This document shows positions 1 to 12,479 of a DNA stretch of 64,000 bases, piece after piece (positions within the stretch are counted from its first letter, which is position 1; each line of letters opens with the position of its first letter). A model generated the notes under the pieces. That model did no database searches, was not told the DNA's origin, and saw only the letters and a list, made by a program, of their open reading frames with translations. The stretch lies in the NCBI GenBank assembly GCA_022495005.1, contig JAGYXB010001013.1, positions 21,803 through 85,802 of the forward strand, written 5' to 3'. This DNA comes from Rhyacophila brunnea. Lineage: Eukaryota; Arthropoda; Insecta; Trichoptera; Rhyacophilidae. A program made the translations under genes and the position numbers.

Positions 1-747
1 TATCTATCGTTAAACCGTCTTCCCCAGGGGCTTTCCCACTTTTCATGTAATTTAAAGCATGGGTTACTTCCCAGGATGTAATTTCGGGAGTATGGTCTTC
101 CGAATTTCCATTTCTCTGAAGATCTAAGTCTATAGTCGTATTGTCAGTGTCATCACTGTAGAGATCGCTGTAGAACTCTTCAACTCGGCTTAACAAGTGT
201 TCCCAATTTCTGACGATAGAACCATCTTTTGCTTTTAGTGCTGTGATTTGACTTTTCCTATCGACAAGCATTGCTTGTTTTTCTTTAGACTTCTGCCTGC
301 TTTCACAATTGCTTGTATGAGGTTTACATTGAATTTACGAAGGTCTTCTCTAATCTTCCTTCGGAGGGTTTTGCAAAGTGATGAAAACTCCATATCGTTT
401 TGTGCCTGTCTATCGCTCTTGGTTTTCCTTCTCTGCTCCATAAGATTCAATGTTGCCTTCGAAAGCTTGGTGGAAGGTGTAACTTCTGAGCTTTTTACGC
501 CTGTTTTTTCTGCACATTGTAGAATAATATTCGTTATATCCTCCGCGTTGGATAGGGAAACGGTTTCGTTCTCATCTAAGAAAGCCGATAGTGCATTTTT
601 GAGTTCATTTTGGAATTCAGTATTGTTCTGCAGGTATACGCGAGCATTTGACTTCTTCTGCAGTTTGGATCTTTCTGATTTGACGTTCAATCTTATCTTA
701 CATCTCACCATCCGGTGATCACTGCCGGTGTTAAACTGATTGATCAC
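1..747 (-). pseudogene. LINE linker and start of reverse transcriptase
   Basis: The 235-747 frame begins with the endonuclease C-terminus (SDHRMVR) and continues through a charged, Lys/Arg-rich linker typical of RTE elements between the endonuclease and RT domains. It hits a stop at 235. In another frame, 1-234 continues with text typical of the RT entry region: an EEFYSDLYS motif and then the MKSGKAPGEDGL motif that marks RT block 1. The polyprotein therefore continues leftward out of the window after a second frameshift near 240. The catalytic RT residues are not in view. Confidence 0.85.
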
Positions 748-755
748 TTTACAGT

Positions 756-1574
756 TTAAAATGTATATTTTCTGTCAGTGAGGATGTAATCGATTTCGCT
801 GGTCCTTCCTGTCGGGCTTCTCCACGTCCATTTACGTGTAGGTTTATGTTGAAAAAAGGAATTCATGATGTGAAGATTGTTGGTTTCAGCAAACTCCACA
901 AGCATGTCCCCTCTACCATCCCTTGAGCCATGTCCGAAATGTCCGACCGCTACGTCATCTCTTTGGTATGATCCAATACGTGCATTGAAATCTCCCATTA
1001 TGATGTTGAAGTGGCATTTACTTTTATTTTTCAAGGATGTTATTTCCTCGTAAAACTCTTCCACTTTTTCATCAGGATAACTCTGTGTCGGAGCATATAC
1101 TTGCAAAATCTGAATGCGGTACCTAGCATTGATTTTAAGTATCACGCTTGCGACCCTGTCAGAAATGCAGTTGAACTCGACTATGCGGTCCCTCCAGGCT
1201 TTGTTGACAACAAATCCAACACCGCTCGTGCGTCCTTCATCGGTTCCTTTGGAGTACAGCACATGTCCGCTTTGTAAAGTAATAATACTCTCACCTTTAC
1301 GCCTTACTTCGCTGAGTCCGACAACATCCCAGTGGATATTCCGGAGCTCTTCTTGAAACTCTACAAGTTTGTCATCGCTGGACAATGTTCTTGCGTTATA
1401 TGTAGCAATGGTCATCTGTTGGCAGCCTTTTCCGGGTCTCCGGGGATTTTTAGCACCCTCTGCCTTCCTTCGCTGATCGCTGCCGTGATCAGTATCAGGT
1501 TGGCCTCCGGAGAATGAGGGCCGGGTTCTAGAAGTTTTTGTTTTCATATGAAGGTTTTGGACATAACACACCAC
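756..1574 (-). pseudogene. LINE endonuclease domain (APE type)
   Basis: A 272-residue frame carries an exonuclease-endonuclease-phosphatase domain that in this family nicks target DNA to prime reverse transcription. The motifs appear in order: TYNARTL near residue 58, GLSEVRRKGE (catalytic Glu) near residue 86, YAPTQS near residue 160, GDFNARIG near residue 195, and SEIDYIL near the end. The catalytic SDHR histidine motif is present but in another frame, just downstream in the 235-747 stretch, which places a frameshift near 750-775. The N-terminal roughly 50 residues are basic and low in complexity, and the true start is uncertain. It is part of the LINE, not a host gene. Confidence 0.88.
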
Positions 1575-1804
1575 GCTGTCCAGACGGGTTGGTGTGTGGT
1601 TTTTCTGTCTGGGTGATCCTTCCCGTAGCCAAAGGTCTCTCGTTTTAAGGCGCCAGAGTTTCGCCTTGCACCCTTCTCTATTAGCTACAGATAGTATGTT
1701 GCGTTATACAGCACATTATCTGCATTGCCCGGGGGACGCCACGCGGAGGCTAGAGATAGGATTTGCTGACTTTCTTGGACAGTGGCGTCTCAAAATTTTT
1801 TAGA
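1575..1804 (-). other. LINE 5' leader region
   Basis: GC-richer than the DNA beyond 1804 and upstream of the endonuclease on the minus strand. Its composition and position are those of an RTE 5' untranslated region, and no coding motif is visible. The boundary near 1804 is set by a return to AT-rich sequence. No target-site duplication could be identified. Confidence 0.5.
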
Positions 1805-1854
1805 AGTATACCTATTGGCATCGGTATACATCATTGAGGCCATAGTCAGCCTTT

Positions 1855-2328
1855 GCCAAAGACATAGCTTATAATAAATATCTTTAGAATCATCTTCAAA
1901 TGTGTTAATCTTGCCGATTTTTTGAATAATAAAATGCCTAATTCTTGTCAGAATTTGGGATCACAGAGATTATCAATATAATTTTTTATCGTGAATATTT
2001 TACAAAAATTATCTCGTAATAAATTATATTAATGGTTTTATAAATGCGTTTAAAAATTAATAAATGTAAAAAATCTTAACATCACTGCACAGTTATGTAC
2101 CGAAATATGACTATATTCTAAAACATTAGAGCGAGAGGTTTAAAAGAATACTATTTTATGTAACAAAAATACTTTATGCAGTCATCAAATGTTTAAAATA
2201 ACTATAAAGGATAATAAGGCTTCAAAATTATATAAATAGATTATCTTCAACGTTTAAGGAGTGTCCAAGATCATGGTTTGAAAATACAATAAAAATTCAA
2301 TTTTGACCTTCGACGAGCATGACCCCCC
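1855..2328 (+). mobile_element. TTAA-flanked MITE, left-truncated copy
   Basis: Closely matches the complete element at 50580-51217 in the same orientation, from the internal block GACATAGCTTATAATAA to the right end, and stops at a TTAA (2329-2332). The left inverted repeat is missing. It has no coding capacity. Confidence 0.7.
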
Positions 2329-2332
2329 TTAA

Positions 2333-3404
2333 AGAAAATCATTCACAGCTTCTGCTATAAAAACTAACACGTAGAATTGCATGCCAGCAACATATTTGGC
2401 CATCTTTTTTGCATAATAATATTGTTTTGTACTACATCCCCCATAACGCCAATTATATTCTGTTTTCCTATCTAAATATCTTTGGTACATACACACAAAA
2501 TATTCTTGCATAATAGAGACGAATTTTCTCAATTTATTTATATTATTTTACTGCCCAGGGGCCTTATTTCATTATACATGTTCAAAAATATTTTGTCCTG
2601 TTATTTCGCTGTTTTTTATTAAGTCACCTAGAGCGCGAGGCCCGATTTGGCCCAATCGGCCCAACATCCCCTAGACCGGCATAGTTCCATTAAGCACAAG
2701 AACGTCATAAATAAATTTGGTTAACATCTAGCGCCACCTAGAATCATTTTATTTATGTAATTACCTCGATTAATTTCAGTTGGTTACTATTTTGGTGAAA
2801 TTTGAATCTCTAAGTTAACGTAGCAATAAGAAATAATTCGCGTGAGTCAGACTCGGCTCGGTAAATGAGGGATATTACAAAAGTCAGTTAAATTTATTTG
2901 AGACTTGGTTTTAATTGTTTTCCGACGAATTCTTAGTAATGGTTTTTTTTTATTTTATGTGTTCGATAATTTCGATCAGAGGTCGAATTAATCAACAATG
3001 ACAAACACCTGTCTACAAGTCGATGTTAAACAAACCGTCCGATATCTGACAAGCAGTGCAAGCTCTGCAACGAATGCAGTTTGTTAATTAATAATAATAT
3101 TTATTATTATTACATTTAAATAGCGGTTTTACATGAAGCAGATAGGCGGCCACTTCGCTTAAAAGTTATGATGTCTTATTTTTCATAATATTAGCAACGT
3201 TGCCAACTTAGTATTTTTCTTGCTAGATCTAGCATTTTACAAAGAACCACAAAGTGCACAATATATGGCCTTAAATCTCGCGTTATTCATTACCGCAAAC
3301 AGCTTTATTTTGTTTTAAAAAAAAGCTAGAATATTACAATACCTACATTTGTTTGAAAACCAACATGCTGGCCTAACTTAACAATACAATACGATATTAT
3401 TAAG
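2333..3404. other. AT-rich DNA without recognised features
   Basis: No frame above background, no inverted repeats with defined ends and no RNA gene seen. A short GC-richer patch at about 2625-2690 has no recognisable content. Confidence 0.4.
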
Positions 3405-3550
3405 CTCAATACTCTACATATCAGACTCACCAAGCGAAAAAATACGAAACTTGCAAATTGAGATAGATAATTATTATTATCTATTTCAATTTGCAAGTTT
3501 CGTATTTTTTCGCTTGGTGCCTCTGATATGTAGGTAGAGTATCCAGCTTA
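3405..3550. repeat. Long near-perfect hairpin (MITE core)
   Basis: Two arms of about 60 bases, including AAGCGAAAAAATACGAAACT and its reverse complement, face each other across a short AT loop (about 3465-3480). The arms end in CTCTACATATCAG and its complement. Arm wording (TACGAA..TTGCAA..TTGAGAT) resembles the arms of the element at 28767-29251, so it is probably a palindromic member of that family. Confidence 0.75.
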
Positions 3551-3782
3551 ATAATATAATTAGATGATTATCTAAATACTTGATTATTTAATATATATTT
3601 GATATTACGGTTATTAATATTTTTTATTTAAAATCTAAGATAAAATGACGATTTAAAAAAGTGTCTTATTAAAGGATCTTATCTTATTATTATTTTGTGG
3701 TCATGGTTAATATTACAATTTATTACGTCTTCTCTAATGTACAGAAAAGATTTTTGACATATTCATTGTTTTAATGTATTTT

Positions 3783-4144
3783 ATGCGTCAATTATATTGA
3801 GCTACTTTACGAGCTGTTTGTTGGCGAATTTACAATCTGCCTGTAAAGTCGCCCAGTGTAATCATTGAAGAAGCTAACAAGCAGATTGTAAACAATTTAC
3901 AGAGAAAAGTTGGAAGCCGGTCAACTTTACACGCTACACGCCGGCGTGCGGGCCTGCTGCGTCTGCGCAATAGATCCCTCCCGGTAAAAAACGAACTACG
4001 CTCTGTCAAAATAGTCGCTAGCTTGATGGCATCTCAGCGAATGGAAAGTTTTGTGTGTCATCATCACAATCACAGTAGCTGAATCGCCCGTTTTTTAATT
4101 CGCCAACAAACAACTCGTAAAGTAGCTCAATGTAATTGACGCAT
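3783..4144. mobile_element. MITE with about 46-bp terminal inverted repeats
   Basis: The left arm starts ATGCGTCAATTA and runs to TTGGCGAATT. The right arm is its reverse complement with about two mismatches, ending AATTGACGCAT. The 362-bp unit holds an internal inverted motif (ACAATCTGC / GCAGATTGT) and a CpG-rich block near 3945-3985, with no coding capacity. The superfamily cannot be assigned because no clean target-site duplication is visible. Confidence 0.8.
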
Positions 4145-6338
4145 TAGACACCGTTGTACTTGTTTGTTAGCGTCTATGTTGATTGGCTAACGAGATAATA
4201 AATGTTTTATTTGAGAATGTGAATATGTATTATGAATATATATTATGTGTACACTATAATATATAGTGAGACTGTCAACATTGCAGGTGATTTTTGCTTG
4301 GGAATGTGGTGCCGAAATGTAAGACGTTTTATGCCAAAAAATAGGTACAAAAGATAGACTGCATGGTTGAAGTAATTCGCACACATAGTCCGTTACCACG
4401 TCGTTAATTCATTATAAGGAAATAATTATAATAAATTTTGTTGAATTACCATTACTAGGTATGTGTGTAATTTGAATTCAAGAATGATAATTTACATAAA
4501 TCGTACTTACAACAAGTTAGAACTGGGTACAAAGTTTGGTTGATTAGTTATAAGCTAGCATAGACAAATCCGGAGACTTTTTGTTCGTGGATTTTTGGGC
4601 TGCAAAAAGTCAACGCTATAATTTTATTAGTCAATGTTTTAGTACAGTTTCTATATACACACTGCAATTTCTTGGTGCATATTATTGAACATGCGCACCG
4701 ACAAATGACACGCACACATGCACGCGGGAGTAGGGGAGGGGGGAGCCGGGATATGGCATCGTAAGGAAAAATTTACGAGGGGACAATAAATTTAAAGAAT
4801 TTGCATAAAAGTCGATGGAAAGAAAGATGGCGGGTCGTGTGGGACGATAAAAATATCTCTTAACGAGGCGAGAGACCGTCGAAGGTGGACTGGCCGATGT
4901 CTTAACCCGACTGTCAAATGTGCCAAAGCAGTTATAATTATAATACTTATTGTAAAGGTGTGTATATTTTAATGTTAAATTTATGTGATTGTGACACAGC
5001 TGGAGACAACTGAATGACAGTTCAAATATAACCGAAAGTATCAATCAGAAAACGTGATTCATAAAAATAAAATACATAAATAAGTACTCTAGAAAAGGTA
5101 CATGAATAATAATGCTAGAAACACATTACCATCACGTCACGTGAGCACAGGTGAGCTTACGGTAAACTCGCGTCAAGGCTAAAAAGTGTGAAATACTATT
5201 TAACGTAGTATTATTTAATATCATACAGATTCAAGAAGGCAAAATCAGTAAAAATCAGAACCACACTAAAGTCACCCCATGCATATCACGCTAGATAACC
5301 AGCCTCATGCGTGATAAAACGTTTTTTAAACATTCTGAAAATTGAGAAATTTAGTGTCACGTGCTCCCGCGTATCTTTGTTTTAGTGGCATGGAAAGAGA
5401 ATATACAAATGAGAGATAATCCACACAATGTTTTTGTAGGTTGCAAGTTTTTTATTATTTAATGTTCTGATGGTTCTAGTATGAGGGGATCACGTGATGT
5501 GGTGGTAATGTCTTTATAGCTTTATTGTACATTCCTAAATGTATATTGTGAAATCTTAGATAATATTGAAATGATATTATTTCAAAAATTTCAAATGACA
5601 CACACGGAAGTACTTACCACAAAATAAGCTAATGGATAAAGAAGCAGACAAAGTGCGCTGTAAATGCGCCAGAATAAATGTATAGTAATTCAGAAAATAA
5701 ATAATTTTGAAAAAAAATAAGCCGAATGTCTTAAACTCACATCATTCACTTTCCAGGGGAATGTTTAATGCTCACTATAATTGGTGAGATACGTTTAATC
5801 TGTGGTACCTACTTGAAATTCTAATTTGCAGGGCGATTAATTATTATAAATGATATTATTAACTTAATAATTGTAATATACGTCCGGTGTTAGCCACACT
5901 TATTATTGTCGTTCTTCTCTATGCGAATGATGATTTTTTTATTCAATACTGAATACATACATACAAGATTTAAAAATTTTAGATTTTTATTATAGAGAAT
6001 ATATAATTTTGAAAAATCTGTGTAAACCATGTAAATCTACTTTTCGAACTTGCGAAGTACATAAAAAGCAAGTAGGTACATAAGGTCACCTTCAAATGTA
6101 TGAATTAAAATTAAGAATGTACTATATCTCAGTTAGTTTAATTAATCAGCACTAATTTATGCATGTGGACTATAGACTATTATGCATTGGATATTTAAAA
6201 AAAATACAAAAACTATGAGTAATGAACTGTGGCATGTGCATGTTAGGCATAACACGTCAAAGCCGCATTAAAACCAATGAGCAAGGTGGCAGATAAGAAT
6301 AGAGTAGCTGTCACGTAACCTTGCCATTTGGAATAATG
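4145..6338. other. AT-rich DNA with one purine-rich patch
   Basis: No coding or RNA gene recognised. About 4690-4915 is higher in GC and purine-biased and carries an open 120-codon stretch on the minus strand without protein-like features. It could be conserved non-coding DNA. Confidence 0.35.
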
Positions 6339-6419
6339 CCTGGAATTTACTAATACAATTATACGGCGTAAGTGAGTAAACCAATCAAGCGCCTGGCTTT
6401 TACTAATGCAATTATACGG
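6339..6419 (+). repeat. Short direct repeat, 53-bp period
   Basis: Two 28-base units (6339-6366 and 6392-6419) share CCTGG, then TTACTAAT and CAATTATACGG, with three differences. No function is evident. Confidence 0.5.
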
Positions 6420-6529
6420 TTGCGTATACACACAAATCCTTGTCACTGTGTATAATGGTAAGATTATCTGGAGGATACTCTACACTGGGAAAAAGCAGTT
6501 GTACAGTGGTACCTACCCATGGGATACTA

Positions 6530-6650
6530 AACGACTGTATGATCGTCGTAAAATCTTCGGGAAGAACGAATGCATCCAGGGATTAGAGACGAGTGGAAGA
6601 ATGGCATCGTCCAGCAAAAGATCCCGTCTGATGATGATGATTAATAATGC
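6530..6650 (+). pseudogene. Possible LINE 3'-end relic
   Basis: Ends in a TGATGATGATGAT microsatellite, the usual 3' tail of RTE-like elements, preceded by text resembling the last codons of such ORFs. There is too little to assign a family. Confidence 0.3.
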
Positions 6651-7182
6651 AATATGAATATCGCAAAACGTTGAAAAATAACAAGTGAAAGTTATGACAA
6701 CGTAAAAAGTTTCAATAGTGGTAATGTGGCATATTGAACGTCGAAGAGCCTTTAAGTTTCCAAAGAAACTTAAATATGTACCTATATTACGTGTAGACAA
6801 TTCCATTTCTCAATATGTTAAATGGAAAATTTTATCAATTCTTTTCAATTCTACTGCCAATATTTCACAGAATTTGTATTCACATCACGTACGGATTTTG
6901 CAGTAAAATTGCACTTCAGACTAAAAACCTCTTCGCAAAAAGCCACTTTTATATGGGGACTTTTGACAAGGTTTAGCAGCGGAAAATGTTTTCATAAAAA
7001 ATACATGTTACACCTACTTACCTATTAGGAAATATTTTTTCTTATATGACATAATATTATCTTTGAACAGTTTATATTTTGTATTATGATATTGACATTA
7101 TTATTTCAGATTGGTGATTATTAAATTAGGCAATCTAGTATTTCCAGTCTAGAAGACTGTGAGAACAAATATTATTTGATAT

Positions 7183-7526
7183 AATTAACTATCTTTTTTA
7201 TTCACCGAATAATTCACAAGATTTAAGAATGTAACACTCTTTTTATAGAACATAAACAATCTGAAAACACTGTCGTATTTTTTTTCTTTCTATTGGTTAT
7301 ATATTTTCTTAGAAGTGTTTTCAAATTATGTAGGTATGTTAACGCTTTCGCTGCTGAAGAGATAATGAGATTTTAATTGCCCCCTTTAAAATGCACGTTA
7401 ATTACATCGATCGGCCGCCTGGTCATTACGCACCGTGTGCGTCTTCCGCGTCCAAAGTATTAAATAAAAATAATGTTATATTCTTAAATCTTGTGAATTA
7501 TTCGTTGAATGAAAAAATAGTTATTT
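7183..7526. mobile_element. MITE with about 45-bp inverted ends
   Basis: The left end (7183-7237) contains CGAATAATTCACAAGATTTA, and the right end (7475-7526) holds the reverse complement. A related end is visible near 49983-50015. The inner part has a GC-rich stretch at 7405-7455 and no frame. Confidence 0.65.
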
Positions 7527-7704
7527 AAATTATTATGAAATTCTAGTAAGTTACAACAAAAAATATTGGAGTCATCCATGACGTCGGTTCGTAATTAAAG
7601 TAATTAATACCTACTTTGGTTTAAAATACAAAAGCCGATTGCCAATAGTAACTTAATTTAGAGAGTATTATAAGAGCCATTAGTTAAAATTTGTCGCAAT
7701 TAGA

Positions 7705-7795
7705 TAAGATGTATATAGCATTGTGGTCGATGTGCGTAGGCGCGAATCCCGAGAGACGCAGATTCGTTTCCTGCTAGATGTCGTATTTTTTTCAA
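7705..7795 (+). repeat. tRNA-like SINE head
   Basis: A GC-rich tRNA-like stretch with a degenerate B-box (AGATTCGTTTCC), followed by a T-run. It is a relic, not a functional tRNA. Confidence 0.35.
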
Positions 7796-7823
7796 AAAAG
7801 ATTTCTTCTATTGGTTATAGCCG

Positions 7824-8554
7824 TAGGGAATCCAATCCCGAGCCAAAATTCTGATCCCGGGATTTCGGGATTGCAAACTGACAATCCCGGGATTGGCATT
7901 TTTCCATTGTTAGTATAAAAATTTTATATTTACAAATTACATTGATAAAATCAGTCAAAAATAAATCTAGTAGAATTTATACTATTTAAGACATTTATTG
8001 TTAATTTTGTATACCTACGTTCAATCTTTGAAATACATAAGTTTAATGGAGTAAATAATATTGTAATATAAATAATAATGTGAATTAAATATGAGATTGC
8101 TGTTTCTGATAGTAAAGACTTAATGAATAGGTTAGCGAGATTTAAAATAATAAAGCAAATCATGGTGTACTTATGGCCTTTCCACTTTATAAATCTAATT
8201 ATTCTGCCAAATATGAAACTGCCGTAAAACGTATGAGATCATGGTGGAATTACTTTGTTAATAGTGCGAAGCATTGTTTTTTCTAATTTTTCTCATTTTT
8301 ATTAATTTATGTGAAAACATAAAATGAATCGGCAACTTACACATGGGTTTAAATCAAACTTCATTCAAACTCAGTTTATTTCTAATGTAGTTATTTGTTA
8401 TTAAAAGTATTTTTTCTGTTATATTTTCGTTATTATTTTATTTTCCATAAAAATTGATAAAAAAATCAATCCCGAAAGTTTCGGAATTATGTTTATCAAT
8501 CCCGGGATTCATAGGTATCGAAAACAGCTCGGGATCCCGGGATTGGAATCCCTA
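7824..8554. mobile_element. hAT-like non-autonomous element, CCCGGGAT family copy 1
   Basis: Starts TAGGGAATCCAATCCCGAG and ends with the matching GGGATTGGAATCCCTA. Both ends carry several copies of the 8-mer CCCGGGAT or its variants, and the 500-bp middle is AT-rich and non-coding. Flanks are only loosely duplicated (GTTATAG left, GTTACAG right). It shares nearly its whole length with the copies at 11738, 41245 and 43412, which have exact 8-bp duplications, so the hAT assignment is carried over from them. Confidence 0.85.
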
Positions 8555-10446
8555 GTTACAGGTATAAGTATGTATTTTCTCAGTAGTGTTTTCAAATTAT
8601 ATTATTTGATAGGTTTTCCTGTTTGCTTGGACTAAAAACAGTAGGGCATTATATTTATATTTTTATTTATTATAACATTTATTATATTTAGGAAACGTGT
8701 AAATAGGTACTTAACCAGATACTGTCTTCTTTTCTAACTGTAAAAAAAACTTTAAGCCGTAGTGTGTAAGCTATTTCAAGCGAAACCCAGTTAACTGCAC
8801 AGTTACGTCCCTAGACAAAGTGCTGCTCTAAAGCAGGCGTAGAATGCCGTCCCCTTTCATTTTTAGTTTCAAATTGTCAGAAAATCCACTCGGTACCTAC
8901 TTACCTACTTACCTATCTGATTATTTATTTTTGGCTTTCTTAAACAGACAAATTCACAAAAAAGTCTTTAAATTGACTAACACACCATCTGAGAATTAGA
9001 GGAATTCCACGAAATATAGGTACTCGCAAAAGCGGTAGTTTTAGGTATGTTGAGGCCTGTGTCATTGATATAATATTATATTTGGAGGTATCAAGGTCAA
9101 ACATCGGTTTGGAGGTTGATTGTTGGTTGATGGATGATGGTTGGAGGAGACAGATTGAGCGTCGCTTGGGGGCGGCAGTTACTCGAAGGGCGGCAAATCG
9201 AGATTTGGTATATTTATAGAAATAGCTAAAAATATTTGTTTACATATTGTACCTACCTACAATAATAGCTTTGTAAACATGGTGTGGAAATAACAAATCT
9301 GTATATTGCTAAATAGTACAAGCCAAATGTGTCAGAAATAACAACCAAATACGACATCGGACTTTGATGATTTGGGTAAGTGTCTTACTTAATTATATTT
9401 ATTCGCTTTTTATATCTAAAATTAATTTTGTATGCTTTATTGGTGTATATTTTGTTAGTAATGTATTAATACAACACATTTCTTAGATACTGGAGTCATG
9501 AAAGGGTGATAAAATACTGTATAAAAAATGGGGCGGCTTTTTGGCCCTGCCTAGGGGCCGCATTTTGCTTATGGATGTTACTGCAGCAATAGTTATGATG
9601 TAAAGATTTTTTATACTTCGATTATTATTTTAACTAAGATGTTGACACTTTCTAATGAAGTGACCTCACCATCTGCTTAATGGTAAACCACCACTGTACT
9701 TATACATTATTGTAATACTTATATTCGCTTTATCATTCGCCGCCTGTTATAATGTGCCGCACCTATGGCCCCCACATCCTGAAGCGAGCCCCCAGGCTAG
9801 GATCTTTGGCTAAAGGTAGTCTCTTGGGCAGTTGACGCTCTACGGTGGCGTTTTCCAAATGGTGTTCGACGTCAAATATAATTCGGTGTATTTTTAGCAT
9901 TTTTTAACACATCGTACGAGTATTATGCAGTTGTTGAGTATCAACATACAACAATCAAAAATTGCATCGCACAAACTATATATTTGAAAATAGTAATAAT
10001 CCCAAAGTGAAATTGCGCTGTAGGCAACTTTTTTACCATTAGAGCATATTTAAGATGTATGTTAATCTTATTTATCTGGTCGACCCGCCACGCCGGATAC
10101 CCGAGCCCCGGCCCCTAGGCTAGAACCCTGCCAGCCTCCCCTTTGTAGGGGTCTGCTTGAACACAGAATAAATAGGTACTGAAATACCTCACGGCTGTGG
10201 AGTAACAGGCAAGCGATCTCGAATATGGAATAATATGGGATAAACTTAAACACGTGTCAAATAAACGTCATTATAAGCTTTTATTTTGTTCTGAAAACTG
10301 CTTTCGGTTTGTGCACTGACGCTCATTCAATATTGGTGTGTTTTGAGGCACAGCTACTCACTCATACATTCAAAACTCTGCTTCAAAATGTAGTATATTG
10401 GGGTATAGCCTATCTGAATTCTATTTATTAATCTGTTATGTGTATG
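8555..10446. other. AT-rich DNA with degraded repeat remnants
   Basis: About 9120-9590 contains GGGGGCGGCAG and GGGGCGGC words reminiscent of the ends of hAT-like elements, but no pair of ends could be defined. GC-rich patches at about 9755-9850 and 10080-10160 carry no recognised gene. Nothing else seen. Confidence 0.35.
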
Positions 10447-10810
10447 TAGGGATTGAAATACCAAATTAAAATACTAATATCGGTATTTTGGTATTTCCTA
10501 TTAAATATCGGTATTCGTGAAAAATATAGAAAAAAACAGAAGTATCTACCAATAAATAATATATAAGTATATTACATACATATAATTTTCTTTATATTCA
10601 TATTTTATAGCACGTGCCATTGCTGGTCTCCAAGGGCGTTGAAGGGCAACGGAAGTAAACTAGACATCCCACAACCCAACAAAAAATACAGTCATGTTAA
10701 ACCTTTTAATACATTTTATTTCCACTTTCGGTCTTTATTAGTATTATCTGAGCTTTAAAACCGGTATTTCGGTATCAAAAAATACTGGAATACCGGTATT
10801 GCAATCCCTA
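10447..10810. mobile_element. hAT-like MITE, GGTATT family copy a
   Basis: Begins TAGGGATTGAAATACC and ends GGTATTGCAATCCCTA. Inner arms repeat the words ATCGGTATT and GGTATTTCGGTATC. The flanking octamers TGTGTATG and TGTGTACC agree at six of eight positions, as expected for an aged 8-bp duplication. Related to 62270-63194. Confidence 0.75.
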
Positions 10811-11737
10811 TGTGTACCAAATGCATTTGCAAACAATTTGAAAATAAAAATAATGGGGGTAACATCGTCTGCTGTTTACTGGACGTCACTAGCTCTGAGG
10901 TACAGATTTATCTGTAATAAAATACTAATTACTTATTATGCACAAGAGTTTGTATAAAATTATATTAATTATTAGTATCGCTTATTATTATCACTGTATG
11001 TAGTACCTATCTACTTAAATACCTTCACACGCATGAAATATCTACGGTTAATATAGAATTGAATTCCATAATTAAATACTTAATAGGATAAAATGTAATT
11101 AATTACATTTCCACAGCAATGCGAGAATGGGGTAAAGTGTTGATTGCTTTATCTGATTATCCCCCTAGTCCCCCAAACACATACTCTATCTATATATACC
11201 GCGGTAATGTTGCATTCCATTTCACAAAAGGCTTAATGAACAGCCTGACCTTTTTATATCAGTTTTTACCATTTATTGATATTCATTTTTACAAAAAAAA
11301 AAAAATGAAAACAGATAATAATTATGTACTCACCGCGCTGGAAAAAAATGCTGTGTATCTACATAGTCTAATATCCCAGCATGATACCTCCCATCTCACC
11401 CTAATCACGAAACTCCAGATAGTGCAAAACCGATACCAAAACCCCACACTCAGATCTCATCATTGAACCTCTCAGGGAATATTCCTCAAGCTTTCCGCAA
11501 AGTTATTCATCTCCATGATAGACCATCTCAACAATTCGATCAAAAACCTCAATAACTACGATGAAAAAAACATCACAACATAATTCAACAGACCGAAAAC
11601 TGCTCTTTTAGTAAAACCACACTAACTACAATCTTAGATACTCAAACAAACAATGACAATATGTTTCTAATTTCCAAAAAAGAGCCACCGACAATGAGCC
11701 CATTAACGATAAAATTTCATTTTAGATTACTAATAAC
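10811..11737. other. AT-rich DNA, nothing recognised
   Basis: One open 115-codon stretch on the plus strand (11119-11466) has no protein-like motif and includes a long lysine run. I treat it as chance. Confidence 0.35.
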
Positions 11738-12471
11738 TAGGGAATCCAATCCCGAGCCAAAATTCTGATCCCGGGATTTCGGGATTACAATTTGACAATC
11801 CCGGGATCCCGGACTGGTCCCGGGATTGGCATTTTTTTCCATTGTTAATATAAAATTTTTATATTTACAAATAACATTGATAAAATCGGTCAAAAATAAA
11901 TCTAGTATAATTTATACTATTTAAGACATTTATTGTTAATATTGTATACGTTCAATCTTGGAAATACACAAGTTTAATGGAGTAAATAATATTGTAATAT
12001 AAATAATAATGTGAATTTAATATGAGATTGCTGTTTCTGATAGTAAAGACATAATGAATGGATTAGCGAGATTTAAAATAGTAAAGCAAATAATCATGGC
12101 GTACTTATGGCCTTTCCGCTTCATAAATCTAATTAGTCAGCCAAATATGAAACTGCCGTAAAACGTATGATATCATGGTAGAATTACTTTGTTAAAAGTG
12201 CGAAGCATTGTTTTTTCCAATCTTTTCATTTTTAATAATTTATGTGTAAAAATAAAATGAATCGGCAACCTACACACGGGTATAAATCAAACTTCATTCA
12301 AACTCAGTTTATTTCTAATGTAGTTATTTTTTATTAAAAGTATTTTTCTGTTATATTTTCGCTTTTATTTTATGTTCCATAAAAATTGATAAAAAAATCA
12401 ATCCCGAAATCCCGGGATTATGTTTATCAATCCCGGGATTCATAGGTATCGAAAATAGCTCGGGATCCCTA
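11738..12471. mobile_element. hAT-like non-autonomous element, CCCGGGAT family copy 2
   Basis: Starts TAGGGAATCCAATCCC and ends CGGGATCCCTA, flanked by an exact 8-bp duplication CTAATAAC (11730-11737 and 12472-12479). The right terminus has lost part of the CCCGGGATTGG block present in copies 1 and 4. It is non-coding. The 8-bp duplication is diagnostic of hAT-type transposition. Confidence 0.92.
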
Positions 12472-12479
12472 CTAATAAC

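Larger units (their letters stand above)
1..1804 (-). mobile_element. RTE-type LINE retrotransposon, 5' part
   Basis: Read on the minus strand, this is the 5' portion of a non-LTR retrotransposon: a GC-richer leader (about 1575-1804), an apurinic-type endonuclease (about 756-1574), a basic linker (235-747) and the first part of the reverse transcriptase (1-234), cut by the window edge. The order endonuclease-linker-RT in one polyprotein and the wording of the endonuclease match the RTE-like elements often mis-annotated as craniofacial development protein 2-like. Two frameshifts (near 750-775 and near 240) break the single expected reading frame, so this copy is inactive but not very old. The RT palm and 3' end lie outside the window. 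Confidence 0.9.

Noticed and set aside
4682..5044. 120-codon minus-strand frame as a gene
   Set aside because: No domain, low-complexity text and a weak start; likely open because of composition.
11119..11466. 115-codon frame as a gene
   Set aside because: Contains an A-tract-derived lysine run and no domain.
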